In this document: positions 42,984 to 52,838 of the stretch, in pieces
Layout of the letters: each line of letters starts with the position of its first letter
Position numbering within the stretch: position 1 is the first letter of the stretch
Position numbers and translations under genes: made by a program
The notes under the pieces: generated by a model
What the model was told of the DNA's origin: nothing
Seen by the model: only the letters and a program-made list of their open reading frames with translations
The model's database searches: none
Source of the DNA: JARRQJ01 sp963810615
Lineage (GTDB): Bacteria > Pseudomonadota > Gammaproteobacteria > DRLM01
Length of the DNA stretch: 64,000 nt
Assembly: GCA_963810615.1 (NCBI GenBank)
Contig: CAWEOA010000008.1
Span: 1,063,325-1,127,324 of the forward strand
Reading direction: 5' to 3'

Positions 42984-43526
42984 TTATTTCATCGCGCCTT
43001 TGGCATCTATCGCCGCTTTGTCCGGCGTGTTCGGAGTCTTATCAAGCTTGAAGACAGAGGCGGTGTCGTTGCGCGCGGCGCCTGATTCGGCCTTTCTATA
43101 ATCCATGTCCATGCTGCCTTTGAATCGCGCTCCGTCTTCCAGGCTGACGCGAGGTGCCGTAACGTTGCCGTTAACGTTACCGCTCTTTTTGATTACGACC
43201 TTTTCTTCGCCGTAAATGTCCCCTTTAAGGGTGCCTTCGACGGTGACGGTGAGCGCATAGATATTGGCGTTGATGTCGCCTTCCTGGCCGATGGTCAGAT
43301 TGTTTTGCTTAAGGTTAATAGTGCCTTCCACGCGACCTTGAATCACCAGGTCCTCTTCGCCGGTGAGATCGCCTTTGATGTAGATGGAAGGTCCTATGGT
43401 GGCCAAGCCCGTGGAGCGCTCATATGAGGCTGCCTTAGGGGTGGCGACGGGGGCGCGTGTGCCCTCAACCTCTTTAGTATCAGTTGGTTTGCCGGTATTC
43501 CGCTTCAATGGATTCATGTCGAACAT
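42984..43526 (-). CDS. Bactofilin (polymer-forming cytoskeletal protein)
   Basis: Bactofilins polymerise without nucleotide into filaments that position envelope and cell-shape enzymes. The 180-residue product has a flexible N-terminus, then the right-handed beta-helix core (about residues 45-140): ATIGPSIYIKGDLTGEEDLVIQG, GTINLKQNNLTIG and ALTVTVEGTLKGDIYGEEKVVI. A disordered charged C-terminus follows. The ATG at 43526 has AAGGAG 8 bases upstream, preferred over a longer frame to 43553. Bactofilins in other bacteria are often paired with a peptidase; none is adjacent here. Confidence 0.92.
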   Translation of the reverse strand: MFDMNPLKRNTGKPTDTKEVEGTRAPVATPKAASYERSTGLATIGPSIYIKGDLTGEEDLVIQGRVEGTINLKQNNLTIGQEGDINANIYALTVTVEGTLKGDIYGEEKVVIKKSGNVNGNVTAPRVSLEDGARFKGSMDMDYRKAESGAARNDTASVFKLDKTPNTPDKAAIDAKGAMK

Positions 43527-43985
43527 TGCCAATCTCCTTGGTTCTAGAGCCAATTCCCTTAAGGATGTGGTTCAGCGTAAAAAATTTGACGGTGTTGGAA
43601 ATACACTCAGATATCGGCAATCTGCCGTGATATTTAAAGAATAGTTTTTACCAGCAAATCCTGCCAGTCGCAACACTTGGAACGGCAATCGATAAATGGC
43701 TTTAAATTTGTCGTCGAAAGACGACGGCAAGATAAGTTGCGGGGACCGTCGCCGGGGATTTTACCATGGGCTTAGTTTCCGCGATGTGCGGCGGAATTTT
43801 CCGAAGCTATCGCGTATGCAATCATGCCAGCTAGCTTTTGGGCGGGGGAATGCGCTATCGGCTTGTCTCCCCGAGGAGACAGCCCGGCGAGGCAAAAGCA
43901 AGCTCGAATGATTGCCGCGGCGCTCATGATGGATGTGGGGTGAGGAGCATGAAGCTGGGACGGCCTTGGGCGGTTCATTTTGTGC
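43527..43985. other. Intergenic region between bactofilin and uvrA
   Basis: About 460 bp. A hairpin GGCTTGTCTCC-CCGA-GGAGACAGCC (43860-43884, one bulged T) lies about 100 bases past the uvrA stop and may mark its mRNA end, though no T-run follows on the minus strand. A short plus frame at 43696-43911 is not supported. Confidence 0.4.
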
Positions 43986-46853
43986 TTAGGCGCGTTTCTT
44001 CCTGACGTATTTTTTGGATGGATCGCTCGCCGGCTGCATTAACACCGATCGCAGATAGTAGCCGGTGTGGGAGGTATCTTGTTCGGCAACGTATTCCGGG
44101 GTGCCGGCGGTAAGAATCTCGCCGCCTTTTTCGCCGCCCTCGGGACCGAGATCGATGAGCCAATCGGCGGTCTTAATTACGTCGAGATTGTGTTCGATGA
44201 TGACGATGGTATTGCCTTGATCGCGGAGCCGATGCAGGACGATCAACAGTTGCTGAATATCGTGAAAGTGCAGGCCGGTGGTCGGTTCATCGAGAATATA
44301 GAGCGTGCGGCCGGTGCCGCGCTTGGAAAGTTCCCGCGACAGTTTGACCCGTTGCGCTTCGCCGCCGGACAGCGTGGTGGCGTTCTGTCCCAGCTTGATG
44401 TAGGAGAGGCCGACATCCATCAAGGTCTGCAGTTTGTTCTTGACCATATGCACGGCATTGAAGAAGACCAGGGCATCTTCCACGGTCATATCCAGTATTT
44501 CAAAGATGCTCTTGCCTTTGTAATGGATCTCCAGGGTTTCCCGGTTGTAACGCTTACCCTTGCACACGTCGCAGGGTACGTAGATATCCGGGAGAAAATG
44601 CATTTCCACTTTGATGACGCCGTCGCCTTGGCAGGCTTCGCAGCGCCCGCCCTTGACGTTGAAGCTGAAGCGCCCCGGACCGTAGCCGCGTGAACGCGCC
44701 TCCTGAGTTCCGGCGAACAGTTCGCGGATGGGCGTGAACAAGCCGGTGTAGGTAGCGGGATTGGAGCGCGGCGTACGGCCGATGGGGCTCTGGTCGATGT
44801 TGATGACCTTGTCGAACTGATCGAGACCGATGATCTCGCGACAGGGGGCCGGTTCGTCGCTGCTGGCATCATAGAGGGTGCGCGCGGCATGGCGATAAAG
44901 GGTATCGTTGACCAGCGTGGATTTGCCCGAACCGGAGACGCCGGTGACACAGGTCATGAGTCCCACCGGAATATCGACATCGACATTCTTGAGGTTATTG
45001 CCCGCGGCGCCGCGCAGCTGCAATTGCCGCGCGGGGTCGTTGGCGGCGCGCCGCTCCGGCACGGCGATGCTCAATTCGCCCGAGAGGTATTTGCCGGTGA
45101 GGGAGGCGGGATTGGCGATGACTGACTGGGGCGTGCCCTGGGCGACGATGCGCCCGCCGTGAATGCCGGCGCCGGGGCCGATATCAACGACATGATCGGC
45201 GGCGCGGATGGCGTCCTCGTCATGCTCCACCACGATCACGGTGTTGCCCAGGTCGCGCAAGTGTTTCAAGGTGTCGAGCAGGCGTTGATTGTCGCGTTGG
45301 TGCAGGCCGATGGACGGTTCGTCCAGTACATACATCACGCCCACCAGGCCGGCGCCGATCTGGCTGGCCAGGCGGATGCGCTGTGCCTCGCCGCCGGACA
45401 GGGTGTCGGCGCTGCGGTTCAGGGTCAGATAATCCAGGCCGACGTTGACCAGAAAATTGAGCCGCTCGCAGATTTCCTTGAGGATCTTGCCGGCGATCTC
45501 GCCGCGGCGTCCCGGCAGGCTCAGCGTGCTGAACATCTGATGGGCACGGCTGATGGACATGTGCGTCACCTCCGGCAGGTTGTGGCCGGCAATGAATACG
45601 TAACGTGCCTCGCGACGCAGTCGCGTGCCTTGGCAATCGGGACAGGGTTGGGAGTTGAGATACTTTGACAGCTCCTCGCGGACGACATTCGATTCCGTTT
45701 CCCGATAGCGGCGCTGCATATTGGGAATGATGCCTTCGAAGGGATGGGCGCGCGTGATCTTGCCGCCACGCTCGTTCAAGTAGGTGAATTTTATTTCTTC
45801 ATCGCCGCTGCCGTAGAGAATCACTTGTTGAATCTTGTCGGGCAATTCGGCGAAGGGAATCTCATCGTTAAAGCGATAGTGCTTGGCCAGCGATTGCAGT
45901 AATTGATAATAATAAACGTTGCGCCTGTCCCAGCCGCGCACCGCGCCGCCGGCGAGGCTCAGTTCGGTATTGGGAATGATGCGTTCCGGATCGAAAAATT
46001 GGCGCACGCCGAGACCGTCGCAACTGGGACAGGCGCCGACGGGATTGTTAAAGGAAAACAGGCGCGGCTCCAATTCCGCCACACTGTAACCGCATTGCGG
46101 ACAGGCGAAACGCGCCGAGAACAGCAATTCCGCTTTTTCATCTAGCATCACTACCTTGACCAGGCCTTCGCCCATGCCCAACGCGGTCTCGAAGGAATCG
46201 GCCAAGCGCTGTTGGATATCCGCGCGTACCTTGAGTCGATCCACCACCACTTCGATGGTGTGCTTCTTGCGCAGATCCAGTTTGGGAGCGCTGTCGAGTT
46301 CCACTACCTCACCATCGATGCGGGCGCGCACATAGCCTTGACTGCGCAGCTCTTCGATGAGTTTGTGATACTCGCCTTTACGCTCCTGCACGACCGGCGC
46401 GAGCAGCATCAATTTGCTGCCTTCGGGCAGGGCCAACACCTGATCCACCATTTGGCTGACGGTTTGTGCGGCGAGCACCGTGCCGTGTTCCGGGCATTGC
46501 GGTTCGCCGGTGCGCGCGAACAGCAGGCGCAGATAGTCGTAGATCTCGGTGACCGTGCCTACGGTGGAACGCGGATTGTGCGAAGTGGATTTCTGTTCGA
46601 TGGAAATGGCGGGGGATAGGCCCTCGATGTGATCGACGTCGGGTTTTTCCATAATGGACAGGAATTGCCGCGCATAGCTGGACAGCGACTCAACGTATCG
46701 GCGTTGACCTTCGGCATAGATGGTATCGAAGGCCAGAGAAGACTTGCCGGAGCCGGAGAGTCCGGTGATTACGATCAATTTATCGCGGGGCAGATCTAAG
46801 GAGATATTTTGCAAATTATGCGTGCGCGCGCCGCGAATATGAATATAATCCAT
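43986..46853 (-). CDS. uvrA: Excinuclease ABC subunit A
   Basis: UvrA is the DNA-damage sensor of nucleotide excision repair; it loads UvrB as a dimer. The 955-residue length is normal (E. coli 940). The opening MDYIHIRGARTHNLQNISLD is diagnostic. It has two ABC ATPase modules (Walker A TGLSGSGKSSL near residue 33 and TGVSGSGKSTL near 640). The signatures are LSGGEAQRIRLA and LSGGEAQRVKLS. The zinc fingers are CPQCGY...CPSCDG and CEACQGDG...CDVCKGKRYN. The region between it and the divergent MFS gene is only 77 bp and shows no complete LexA box. Confidence 0.98.
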   Translation of the reverse strand: MDYIHIRGARTHNLQNISLDLPRDKLIVITGLSGSGKSSLAFDTIYAEGQRRYVESLSSYARQFLSIMEKPDVDHIEGLSPAISIEQKSTSHNPRSTVGTVTEIYDYLRLLFARTGEPQCPEHGTVLAAQTVSQMVDQVLALPEGSKLMLLAPVVQERKGEYHKLIEELRSQGYVRARIDGEVVELDSAPKLDLRKKHTIEVVVDRLKVRADIQQRLADSFETALGMGEGLVKVVMLDEKAELLFSARFACPQCGYSVAELEPRLFSFNNPVGACPSCDGLGVRQFFDPERIIPNTELSLAGGAVRGWDRRNVYYYQLLQSLAKHYRFNDEIPFAELPDKIQQVILYGSGDEEIKFTYLNERGGKITRAHPFEGIIPNMQRRYRETESNVVREELSKYLNSQPCPDCQGTRLRREARYVFIAGHNLPEVTHMSISRAHQMFSTLSLPGRRGEIAGKILKEICERLNFLVNVGLDYLTLNRSADTLSGGEAQRIRLASQIGAGLVGVMYVLDEPSIGLHQRDNQRLLDTLKHLRDLGNTVIVVEHDEDAIRAADHVVDIGPGAGIHGGRIVAQGTPQSVIANPASLTGKYLSGELSIAVPERRAANDPARQLQLRGAAGNNLKNVDVDIPVGLMTCVTGVSGSGKSTLVNDTLYRHAARTLYDASSDEPAPCREIIGLDQFDKVINIDQSPIGRTPRSNPATYTGLFTPIRELFAGTQEARSRGYGPGRFSFNVKGGRCEACQGDGVIKVEMHFLPDIYVPCDVCKGKRYNRETLEIHYKGKSIFEILDMTVEDALVFFNAVHMVKNKLQTLMDVGLSYIKLGQNATTLSGGEAQRVKLSRELSKRGTGRTLYILDEPTTGLHFHDIQQLLIVLHRLRDQGNTIVIIEHNLDVIKTADWLIDLGPEGGEKGGEILTAGTPEYVAEQDTSHTGYYLRSVLMQPASDPSKKYVRKKRA

Positions 46854-46930
46854 CTTGAGTTTTCCGCTTGCAGAGTAACCTGTTAATATACCCGCCCCGA
46901 GTCTTCGTTAGCAAAAGCGAGTAGTAAATA

Positions 46931-48307
46931 GTGAATGACGCGAACATGACCCACACGGAAAGGCGCGCCGCCCTTTCCTTAGCCGCCATTTTTTCCACCA
47001 GAATGCTGGGGTTATTTATGATCCTGCCGGTGTTCGCTCTGTACACGGAGCACCTGAAAGGTTCTACCCATGCATTATTCGGTCTGGCGATCGGTATTTA
47101 TGGATTGACCCAGGCGATATTGGGTATTCCCTTCGGAATGTTGTCCGATAAATACGGCCGCAAGCCGATCATAACCCTGGGATTGCTGATCTTCGCTGTC
47201 GGCAGTGTGGTGGCCGCCATGTCGGATACGATCTACGGTGTCATCCTTGGCCGGGCCTTGCAGGGCAGCGGTGCCATCGCCGCGGCCGTCATGGCCCTGG
47301 CCGCCGACCTGACCCGCGAGGAACACCGTATGAAGGCCATGGCCACCATCGGTGCCAGTATTGGTATGTCCTTCACCGTGGCCCTGGTACTGGGTCCGGT
47401 CCTCAACCACTGGATGGGCGGCGTGCCCGGCATCTTCTGGCTGACGGCGGTTCTGGCCCTGCTGGCCATCGCCGTCCTGCATCTGTGGGTGCCGACACCG
47501 GCCACCAGCCGCATTCACCACGATGCCGAGCCGGTGCTCGCCGATTTCGGGCCGGTGTTGAAAAACCCCAATTTGTTGCGCCTCAATTTCGGGGTGTTTG
47601 CCCTGCACCTGTTGCTCACCTCCACCTTCGTGGTGGTGCCTTTGGCGCTGCGCGACGATGCCCATTTGCCGACCGGCCAGCACTGGATCGTGTATCTGGT
47701 GGTGATGTTGATCGCCCTGGCCGTGATGATACCGTTCGTGATCATCGCCGAAAAACGCCGCAAGATGAAACAGGTGTTCGTCGGGGCGGTCGGGTTATTG
47801 ATGATCGCCGAACTGGTGTTCATGTCCGAGCATCTGCATCTCGCCGGACTCATCGCCGGTTTGCTGCTGTTCTTTATCGCATTCAACCTCTTGGAGGCTA
47901 CCCTGCCGTCCTTGATCGCCAAGATGGCGCCACCCGATAAAAAGGGGACGGCCATGGGGGTCTATTCCAGTTCCCAATTCCTGGGGGCCTTCTGCGGCGG
48001 CTCCCTGGGAGGCTGGTTGCTGGGGGCGGAAGGCATCACCTGGGTATTCGGCATGGGCATGGTGGCGGCGGCCCTGTGGTTGGGGGTGGCGGCGACCATG
48101 CGTCCCCCGCGCTACCTCAGCAGCCAGCTTTTGCAAGTGGGTAAGGTAAGCCAGGCCGAGGCCGGGATGCTGGTGGAGCGACTCCTCCAGGTGCCGGGGG
48201 TGGCGGAGGCGGTGGTGATTGTGGAAGAAGGCGTGGCCTATTTGAAGGTCGATAAGACCAAACTCGACCAGGATGCCCTGCGGACCTTTTCCGTGGCAGG
48301 ATCATGA
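46931..48307 (+). CDS. MFS transporter with C-terminal YAM-like domain (YajR type)
   Basis: A 458-residue major-facilitator protein with 12 helices. The motif A loop is GMLSDKYGRKP (about residues 74-84). The antiporter motif C region appears as FTVALVLGPVLNHWMG. The last 65 residues (QAEAGMLVERLLQVPGVAEAVVIVEEGVAYLKVD) form a ferredoxin-like soluble domain like the YAM domain of E. coli YajR. The substrate is unknown. The GTG at 46931 lacks a clear ribosome site; an ATG 15 bases downstream is an alternative. It lies between uvrA and ssb, a placement seen in several gammaproteobacteria. Confidence 0.9.
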   Translation: MNDANMTHTERRAALSLAAIFSTRMLGLFMILPVFALYTEHLKGSTHALFGLAIGIYGLTQAILGIPFGMLSDKYGRKPIITLGLLIFAVGSVVAAMSDTIYGVILGRALQGSGAIAAAVMALAADLTREEHRMKAMATIGASIGMSFTVALVLGPVLNHWMGGVPGIFWLTAVLALLAIAVLHLWVPTPATSRIHHDAEPVLADFGPVLKNPNLLRLNFGVFALHLLLTSTFVVVPLALRDDAHLPTGQHWIVYLVVMLIALAVMIPFVIIAEKRRKMKQVFVGAVGLLMIAELVFMSEHLHLAGLIAGLLLFFIAFNLLEATLPSLIAKMAPPDKKGTAMGVYSSSQFLGAFCGGSLGGWLLGAEGITWVFGMGMVAAALWLGVAATMRPPRYLSSQLLQVGKVSQAEAGMLVERLLQVPGVAEAVVIVEEGVAYLKVDKTKLDQDALRTFSVAGS

Positions 48308-48375
48308 ATGAAAAAGCGGCTGAACTAAGATAAGCTTTGGCTTTAGCCGGTGGCTGACAAAGCGAGGGTGCGAAC

Positions 48376-48831
48376 ATGGCAAGAGGCGTCAATAAAGTAA
48401 TCTTGATCGGCAATCTGGGCAAGGACCCGGAAGTGCGGTATATGCCGAGCGGCGGGGCGGTAACCAATGTCACTATCGCGACCAGTGAGTCCTGGAAGGA
48501 CAAGCAAAGCGGTGAACAGCAGGAACGCACCGAATGGCATAATGTGGTTTTTTTCAATCGCTTGGCGGAAATTGCCGGAGAGTATCTTAAGAAGGGCTCC
48601 AAGGTGTATGTAGAGGGCAGCCTCCGTACCCGCAAGTGGCAGGATAAAGAAGGCAAGGATCGCTATACCACGGAGATCGTTGCCGGCGAAATGCAAATGC
48701 TGGACAGCCGCGGCGGCGCGGGCGGCGGCGGTGCGCCGTCACAGCGTGATGAAAGCTCAGGCGGGTCCTGGCAAAAGGGACAGTCCGTTGCCGAGCCCGC
48801 CGGCGATTTTGATGATGACATTCCTTTTTAG
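48376..48831 (+). CDS. ssb: Single-stranded DNA-binding protein
   Basis: SSB coats single-stranded DNA in replication, recombination and repair, and recruits partners through its acidic tip. The 151-residue product has the OB-fold start ARGVNKVILIGNLGKDPEVRY and EWHNVVFFNRLAEIAGEYL, VYVEGSLRTRKWQD. A Gly/Gln/Ser-rich linker and the tip DFDDDIPF complete it. All essential parts are intact. Confidence 0.97.
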   Translation: MARGVNKVILIGNLGKDPEVRYMPSGGAVTNVTIATSESWKDKQSGEQQERTEWHNVVFFNRLAEIAGEYLKKGSKVYVEGSLRTRKWQDKEGKDRYTTEIVAGEMQMLDSRGGAGGGGAPSQRDESSGGSWQKGQSVAEPAGDFDDDIPF

Positions 48832-48863
48832 CGGCCAGCCATAAGCCGTTAGCGATAAGCCAG

Positions 48864-48893
48864 GAGCTGCAAGCGCAATGCTTGTGGCTCTTT
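48864..48893 (+). terminator. Probable terminator of ssb
   Basis: GAGCTGCAAGC and GCTTGTGGCTC form an 11-bp stem with two G-T pairs and a five-base loop, followed by a short T-run (TTT). It lies 33 bases after the ssb stop. Confidence 0.45.
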
Positions 48894-48919
48894 GCGTATT
48901 ACAACAATAAGGGGCGGGC

Positions 48920-50092
48920 ATGAATCTCCACGAATTCCAGGCAAAGCAATTATTCGCATCCTATGGGATCCCGATACCGCGCGGTGGCGCGGCGGAGAGC
49001 ATGGAGCAGGCGCGGGCCATCGTCAGTCATTTGGGTGATGAACGCTGGGTGGTGAAGGCCCAGATTCACGCCGGTGGTCGCGGCAAGGCCGGCGGAGTGA
49101 AGATCGTGGAAGGCCTCCCGGAGTTGGAGAAAACCGTTACGGCCATGCTCGGTTCACGACTGGTGACCCATCAAACGGCACCGTCCGGACTGCCAATCAC
49201 CTATGTGTTGATCGAGCCGGTCTCGCAAGTGGAGAGGGAACTCTATCTGGGTGCCGTCATCGACCGAGCCCGCGAGCGGGTGGTGTTCATGGCCTCGGCC
49301 ATGGGCGGCATGGATATCGAGCAGGTGGCCGCTACCCAGCCCGAAAAGATCCTCACCCTGGCCATCGATCCGGTGGTGGGTCTGCAGCCCTTTGAATGGC
49401 GGCAGGTGGGTTTTACCCTGGGACTGGACATGAAGCAGTTTCCGGCGCTCAGCAAAGTGATGAGCGGTCTGTATCGCCTTTTCATGGAACAGGATGCCAG
49501 TCTGGTGGAGATCAATCCCTTGGTGATCACCAAAGAGGGTGAACTGGTGGCGGTCGACGCCAAGATCAATCTTGATGATAACGCCCTGTTTCGCCATCCC
49601 GACCTGCTGGGCTTGAAGGATCCTACCCAGGAAAACGAAAAAGAACTCATCGCCCAGCAGCACGAACTCAATTACATACCCCTCGAGGGCAGCATCGCCT
49701 GCATGGTGAACGGCGCCGGTCTGGCCATGGCCACCATGGATATCATCAAACTGCACGGCGGCGAACCGGCCAATTTCCTGGACGTGGGCGGCGGCACCAC
49801 CGCGGAACGAGTGGCCGAGGCCTTTAAGCTGATCCTCTCCGACGAGAAGGTAAAGGCGGTATTGGTGAATATCTTCGGCGGCATTGTCCGCTGCGATCTC
49901 ATTGCCGAAGGCATTATCAAGGCCATCGATGAAGTCCATGTGACGGTGCCGGTGGTGGTGCGTTTGGAGGGCACCAACGTCGAGCAGGGCAAGACCATGT
50001 TGCGTAACAGCGGTCTGGCCATTACCACTGCGGAGGGACTTACCGATGCGGCGCAGAAAGTGGTGAAGCTGGCGGCGGGAGGCGGGCACTGA
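48920..50092 (+). CDS. sucC: Succinyl-CoA synthetase (ADP/GDP-forming), beta subunit
   Basis: SucC with SucD converts succinyl-CoA to succinate with substrate-level phosphorylation in the TCA cycle. It has 390 residues (E. coli 388). MNLHEFQAKQLFASYGIP is the family start of the ATP-grasp domain; HAGGRGKAGGVK and EINPLVI follow, and NIFGGIVRCDLIAEGI is the C-terminal CoA-ligase part. It overlaps sucD by one base (TGATG), implying coupled translation. Unlike E. coli it is not next to sucAB but is followed by nadE and glnB. Confidence 0.97.
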   Translation: MNLHEFQAKQLFASYGIPIPRGGAAESMEQARAIVSHLGDERWVVKAQIHAGGRGKAGGVKIVEGLPELEKTVTAMLGSRLVTHQTAPSGLPITYVLIEPVSQVERELYLGAVIDRARERVVFMASAMGGMDIEQVAATQPEKILTLAIDPVVGLQPFEWRQVGFTLGLDMKQFPALSKVMSGLYRLFMEQDASLVEINPLVITKEGELVAVDAKINLDDNALFRHPDLLGLKDPTQENEKELIAQQHELNYIPLEGSIACMVNGAGLAMATMDIIKLHGGEPANFLDVGGGTTAERVAEAFKLILSDEKVKAVLVNIFGGIVRCDLIAEGIIKAIDEVHVTVPVVVRLEGTNVEQGKTMLRNSGLAITTAEGLTDAAQKVVKLAAGGGH

Positions 50093-50964
50093 TGGCGATC
50101 TTGGTGAATAAGACCACGCGGGTGATCTGTCAGGGCTTCACCGGCAAACAGGGGACCTTCCATTCCCAGCAGGCCTTGGATTATGGTACCCAGCTGGTGG
50201 GCGGCGTGACGCCGGGCAAGGGGGGGCAGACCCATCTCGGCCTGCCGGTTTTCGACACGGTGCGCGATGCCGTCATGGTGACGGAGGCGGATGCCTCGAT
50301 GATCTATGTCCCGGCCGCCCATGCCGTGGACGCCATCCTCGAGGCGGCGGATGCGGGGATCAAGATCATCGTCTGCATCACCGAGGGCATCCCGGTCATC
50401 GACATGCTCAAGGTGAAAGCGGTTTTGAAATCCTCCGACGCCCGCCTGATCGGTCCCAATTGCCCCGGCATCATCACGCCGGGAGAGTGCAAGATCGGTA
50501 TCATGCCCGGGGCAATCCATAAGCCGGGTTCCATCGGCATCGTCTCGCGTTCCGGCACCCTGACCTATGAGGCGGTCTTCCAGACCACGCAAAACGGCAT
50601 GGGACAGAGCACCTGCGTGGGCATCGGCGGCGACCCTATTCAAGGCACCAATTTTGTAGAGTGTCTTGAACTGTTCGAACAGGATCGTAAAACCAAGGGC
50701 ATTATCATGGTCGGCGAGATTGGCGGTACCGCCGAGGAAGAGGCGGCGGAATACATTCGCAGTCAGGTCCGCAAACCGGTGGTGGCCTACATCGCCGGTG
50801 TTACCGCGCCGCCCGGTAAACGCATGGGCCATGCCGGTGCCATCATCGCCGGCGGTAAGGGCTCCGCCGGGGACAAGATCGCGGCTCTGGAAGCGGCGGG
50901 GGTCAGCGTGGCCCGTTCACCGGCCGAGATCGGTGCCAAGATGTTGGAGTTCTTCACCGGCTGA
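50092..50964 (+). CDS. sucD: Succinyl-CoA synthetase, alpha subunit
   Basis: The 290-residue CoA-binding subunit that carries the phosphohistidine. TRVICQGFTGKQGTFHS and GGVTPGKGGQTHLGLPVF are the CoA-binding start; GPNCPGIITPGECKIG follows. The active-site His is in GKRMGHAGAIIAGG near residue 246. Length equals E. coli SucD. A short 97-bp gap separates it from nadE on the same strand. Confidence 0.97.
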   Translation: MAILVNKTTRVICQGFTGKQGTFHSQQALDYGTQLVGGVTPGKGGQTHLGLPVFDTVRDAVMVTEADASMIYVPAAHAVDAILEAADAGIKIIVCITEGIPVIDMLKVKAVLKSSDARLIGPNCPGIITPGECKIGIMPGAIHKPGSIGIVSRSGTLTYEAVFQTTQNGMGQSTCVGIGGDPIQGTNFVECLELFEQDRKTKGIIMVGEIGGTAEEEAAEYIRSQVRKPVVAYIAGVTAPPGKRMGHAGAIIAGGKGSAGDKIAALEAAGVSVARSPAEIGAKMLEFFTG

Positions 50965-51061
50965 AAACAATGGGCGAAAACGGCTACAAGTATAGTGATA
51001 CACACGATTACCCAAGGGCGTCTTGCCCGTTTTTCGTTACATCTTCCCTGAAGCGTACGCT

Positions 51062-52705
51062 ATGACTGATCGGCTGCGGATAGCACTGGCCCAGCTCAAT
51101 ATGCTGGTGGGTGATGTGGCCGGCAATGTGATAAAGATTGCCGACGCCATCGCGCGGGCGCGTGACGAGTTGCAGGCGGATGTCATTGTCCTGCCCGAGT
51201 TGACACTCAGCGCGTATCCGCCGGAGGATTTGCTGTTGCGTCCGGGTCTGCATCGCCAAGTCCTGCGCGGCCTGGAGACCTTGAAGCGCGCAGTGAGGGG
51301 CATCGATGTAGTGGTCGGCTATCCTGACCCCGGCCCCGAAGGCTTGTTCAACAGCGCCTCCTTGATTCGCGATGGTGCGATTGTTGCCACCTATCATAAA
51401 CAGCACCTCCCCAATTACAGCGTCTTCGACGAGAAGCGCTACTTCCAAGCGGGCCGCGAAGCGGTGGTGGTGGACATCCGGGGCGTGCCCGTTGCGCTCA
51501 CTATCTGCGAGGATCTATGGCAGCCCGGTCCGATGCTGCAGGCGCAAGCCGCGGGCGCACGCATGATGCTCAATCTCAATGCCTCGCCTTTTCATGCCTT
51601 CAAGGGCGGGGAGCGCGAGGCGGTGCTGCGCCAGCGGCTGGCGGAGGCGCCCATGCCTATCGTCTATGTAAATCAGGTGGGCGGTCAGGACGAATTGGTG
51701 TTCGACGGCGAGTCCTTCGTCATGGCGGCCGATGGCAGTGTCGTGATGCGCGGCCGGCCGTTCGTGGAAGAGCTGTACACCGTCGACTTCGAGATCGGTG
51801 CCGCCGGGGTGAAGCCGCTGCCCGGCGTGATGTATGAACACCCGGCGCAGGCGGAGAGTGTGTACCGCGCCCTGGTGTTGGGGGTGCGTGATTATATCGG
51901 GAAAAACGGTTTTCAAGGGGCGGTGATCGGCCTGTCGGGCGGTGTGGATTCCGCGCTGACTCTGGCCATTGCCGTGGATGCCCTCGGCGCCGAGCGGGTC
52001 GAGGCGGTGATGATGCCGTCGCGCTACACCGCCGCCATGAGCCTCGAAGACGCGCAAGCCGAGGCGGATACCCTGGGGGTGGAGTATCATGTCATCCCCA
52101 TCGAGCCGGCGTTTCAGGCCTTTCTCGACAGCCTCAAGCACGAGTTCGCCGGGACCGAGGAAGATACCACCGAGGAAAACATTCAGGCCCGCTGCCGCGG
52201 TGTCATCCTCATGGCCATCTCTAATAAGAAGCGCAAGATCCTGCTGACCACCGGCAACAAGAGTGAGATGGCGGTGGGCTATGCCACCCTGTATGGCGAT
52301 ATGGCCGGCGGCTATGCACCGATCAAGGATCTGCCCAAGACCATGGTGTATGCCCTGGCGCGTTATCGCAACGCGGTGGCGCCGGTGATACCGCAGCGGG
52401 TGTTGGAACGACCGCCGTCGGCGGAACTGAAACCGGATCAAAAAGATCAGGACAGCCTGCCGCCGTATGACATTTTGGATCCCATTCTGGAAATGTATGT
52501 CGAGCAGGACAAGTCGACGGAGGAGATTGTCGCGGCGGGCTTCGATGCGGCAACGGTAATGCGGATTGTGGCCATGGTTAACCGCAATGAATACAAGCGT
52601 CGTCAGGCACCGCCGGGAGTGAGGGTGACGCGGCGCGCGTTCGGCCGCGACCGCCGCTATCCCATTACGTCCGGATATCGTAATCAAGCACAGCTTGCGG
52701 ATTAA
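51062..52705 (+). CDS. nadE: Glutamine-dependent NAD+ synthetase
   Basis: The last step of NAD synthesis: amidation of deamido-NAD with ammonia from glutamine. The 547-residue product has an N-terminal nitrilase-type glutaminase. Its triad is Glu in PELTLSAYPPEDL, Lys in YHKQHLPNYSVF and Cys in TICEDLWQ. The synthetase domain has the PP-loop GLSGGVDSALTLA near residue 288 and TTGNKSEMAVGYATLYGDM. The ATG at 51062 is the family start; an upstream TTG at 51023 is rejected. No strong ribosome site is seen. The two-domain form does not need free ammonia and fits the nitrogen-regulation gene glnB next door. Confidence 0.96.
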   Translation: MTDRLRIALAQLNMLVGDVAGNVIKIADAIARARDELQADVIVLPELTLSAYPPEDLLLRPGLHRQVLRGLETLKRAVRGIDVVVGYPDPGPEGLFNSASLIRDGAIVATYHKQHLPNYSVFDEKRYFQAGREAVVVDIRGVPVALTICEDLWQPGPMLQAQAAGARMMLNLNASPFHAFKGGEREAVLRQRLAEAPMPIVYVNQVGGQDELVFDGESFVMAADGSVVMRGRPFVEELYTVDFEIGAAGVKPLPGVMYEHPAQAESVYRALVLGVRDYIGKNGFQGAVIGLSGGVDSALTLAIAVDALGAERVEAVMMPSRYTAAMSLEDAQAEADTLGVEYHVIPIEPAFQAFLDSLKHEFAGTEEDTTEENIQARCRGVILMAISNKKRKILLTTGNKSEMAVGYATLYGDMAGGYAPIKDLPKTMVYALARYRNAVAPVIPQRVLERPPSAELKPDQKDQDSLPPYDILDPILEMYVEQDKSTEEIVAAGFDAATVMRIVAMVNRNEYKRRQAPPGVRVTRRAFGRDRRYPITSGYRNQAQLAD

Positions 52706-52838
52706 AGTGCCGGGAAAGCCCGTTGATTTATATATCCTTAGCGAGTGTGGTAATTTAAGCTGAAAGAATGGTGACGAGGGCGGTGCTTACGCACAAGAGC
52801 GCAACGCCGGGTATTATTGTCGGAGAAGGGATGAACTA

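Noticed and set aside
43696..43911. 71-codon plus frame between bactofilin and uvrA
   Set aside because: Weak start and no recognisable sequence; overlaps a likely mRNA-end hairpin.
46854..46930. Possible LexA box between uvrA and the MFS gene
   Set aside because: CTGTTAATATACCC gives only the left half of CTGT-N8-ACAG; the right half is missing.
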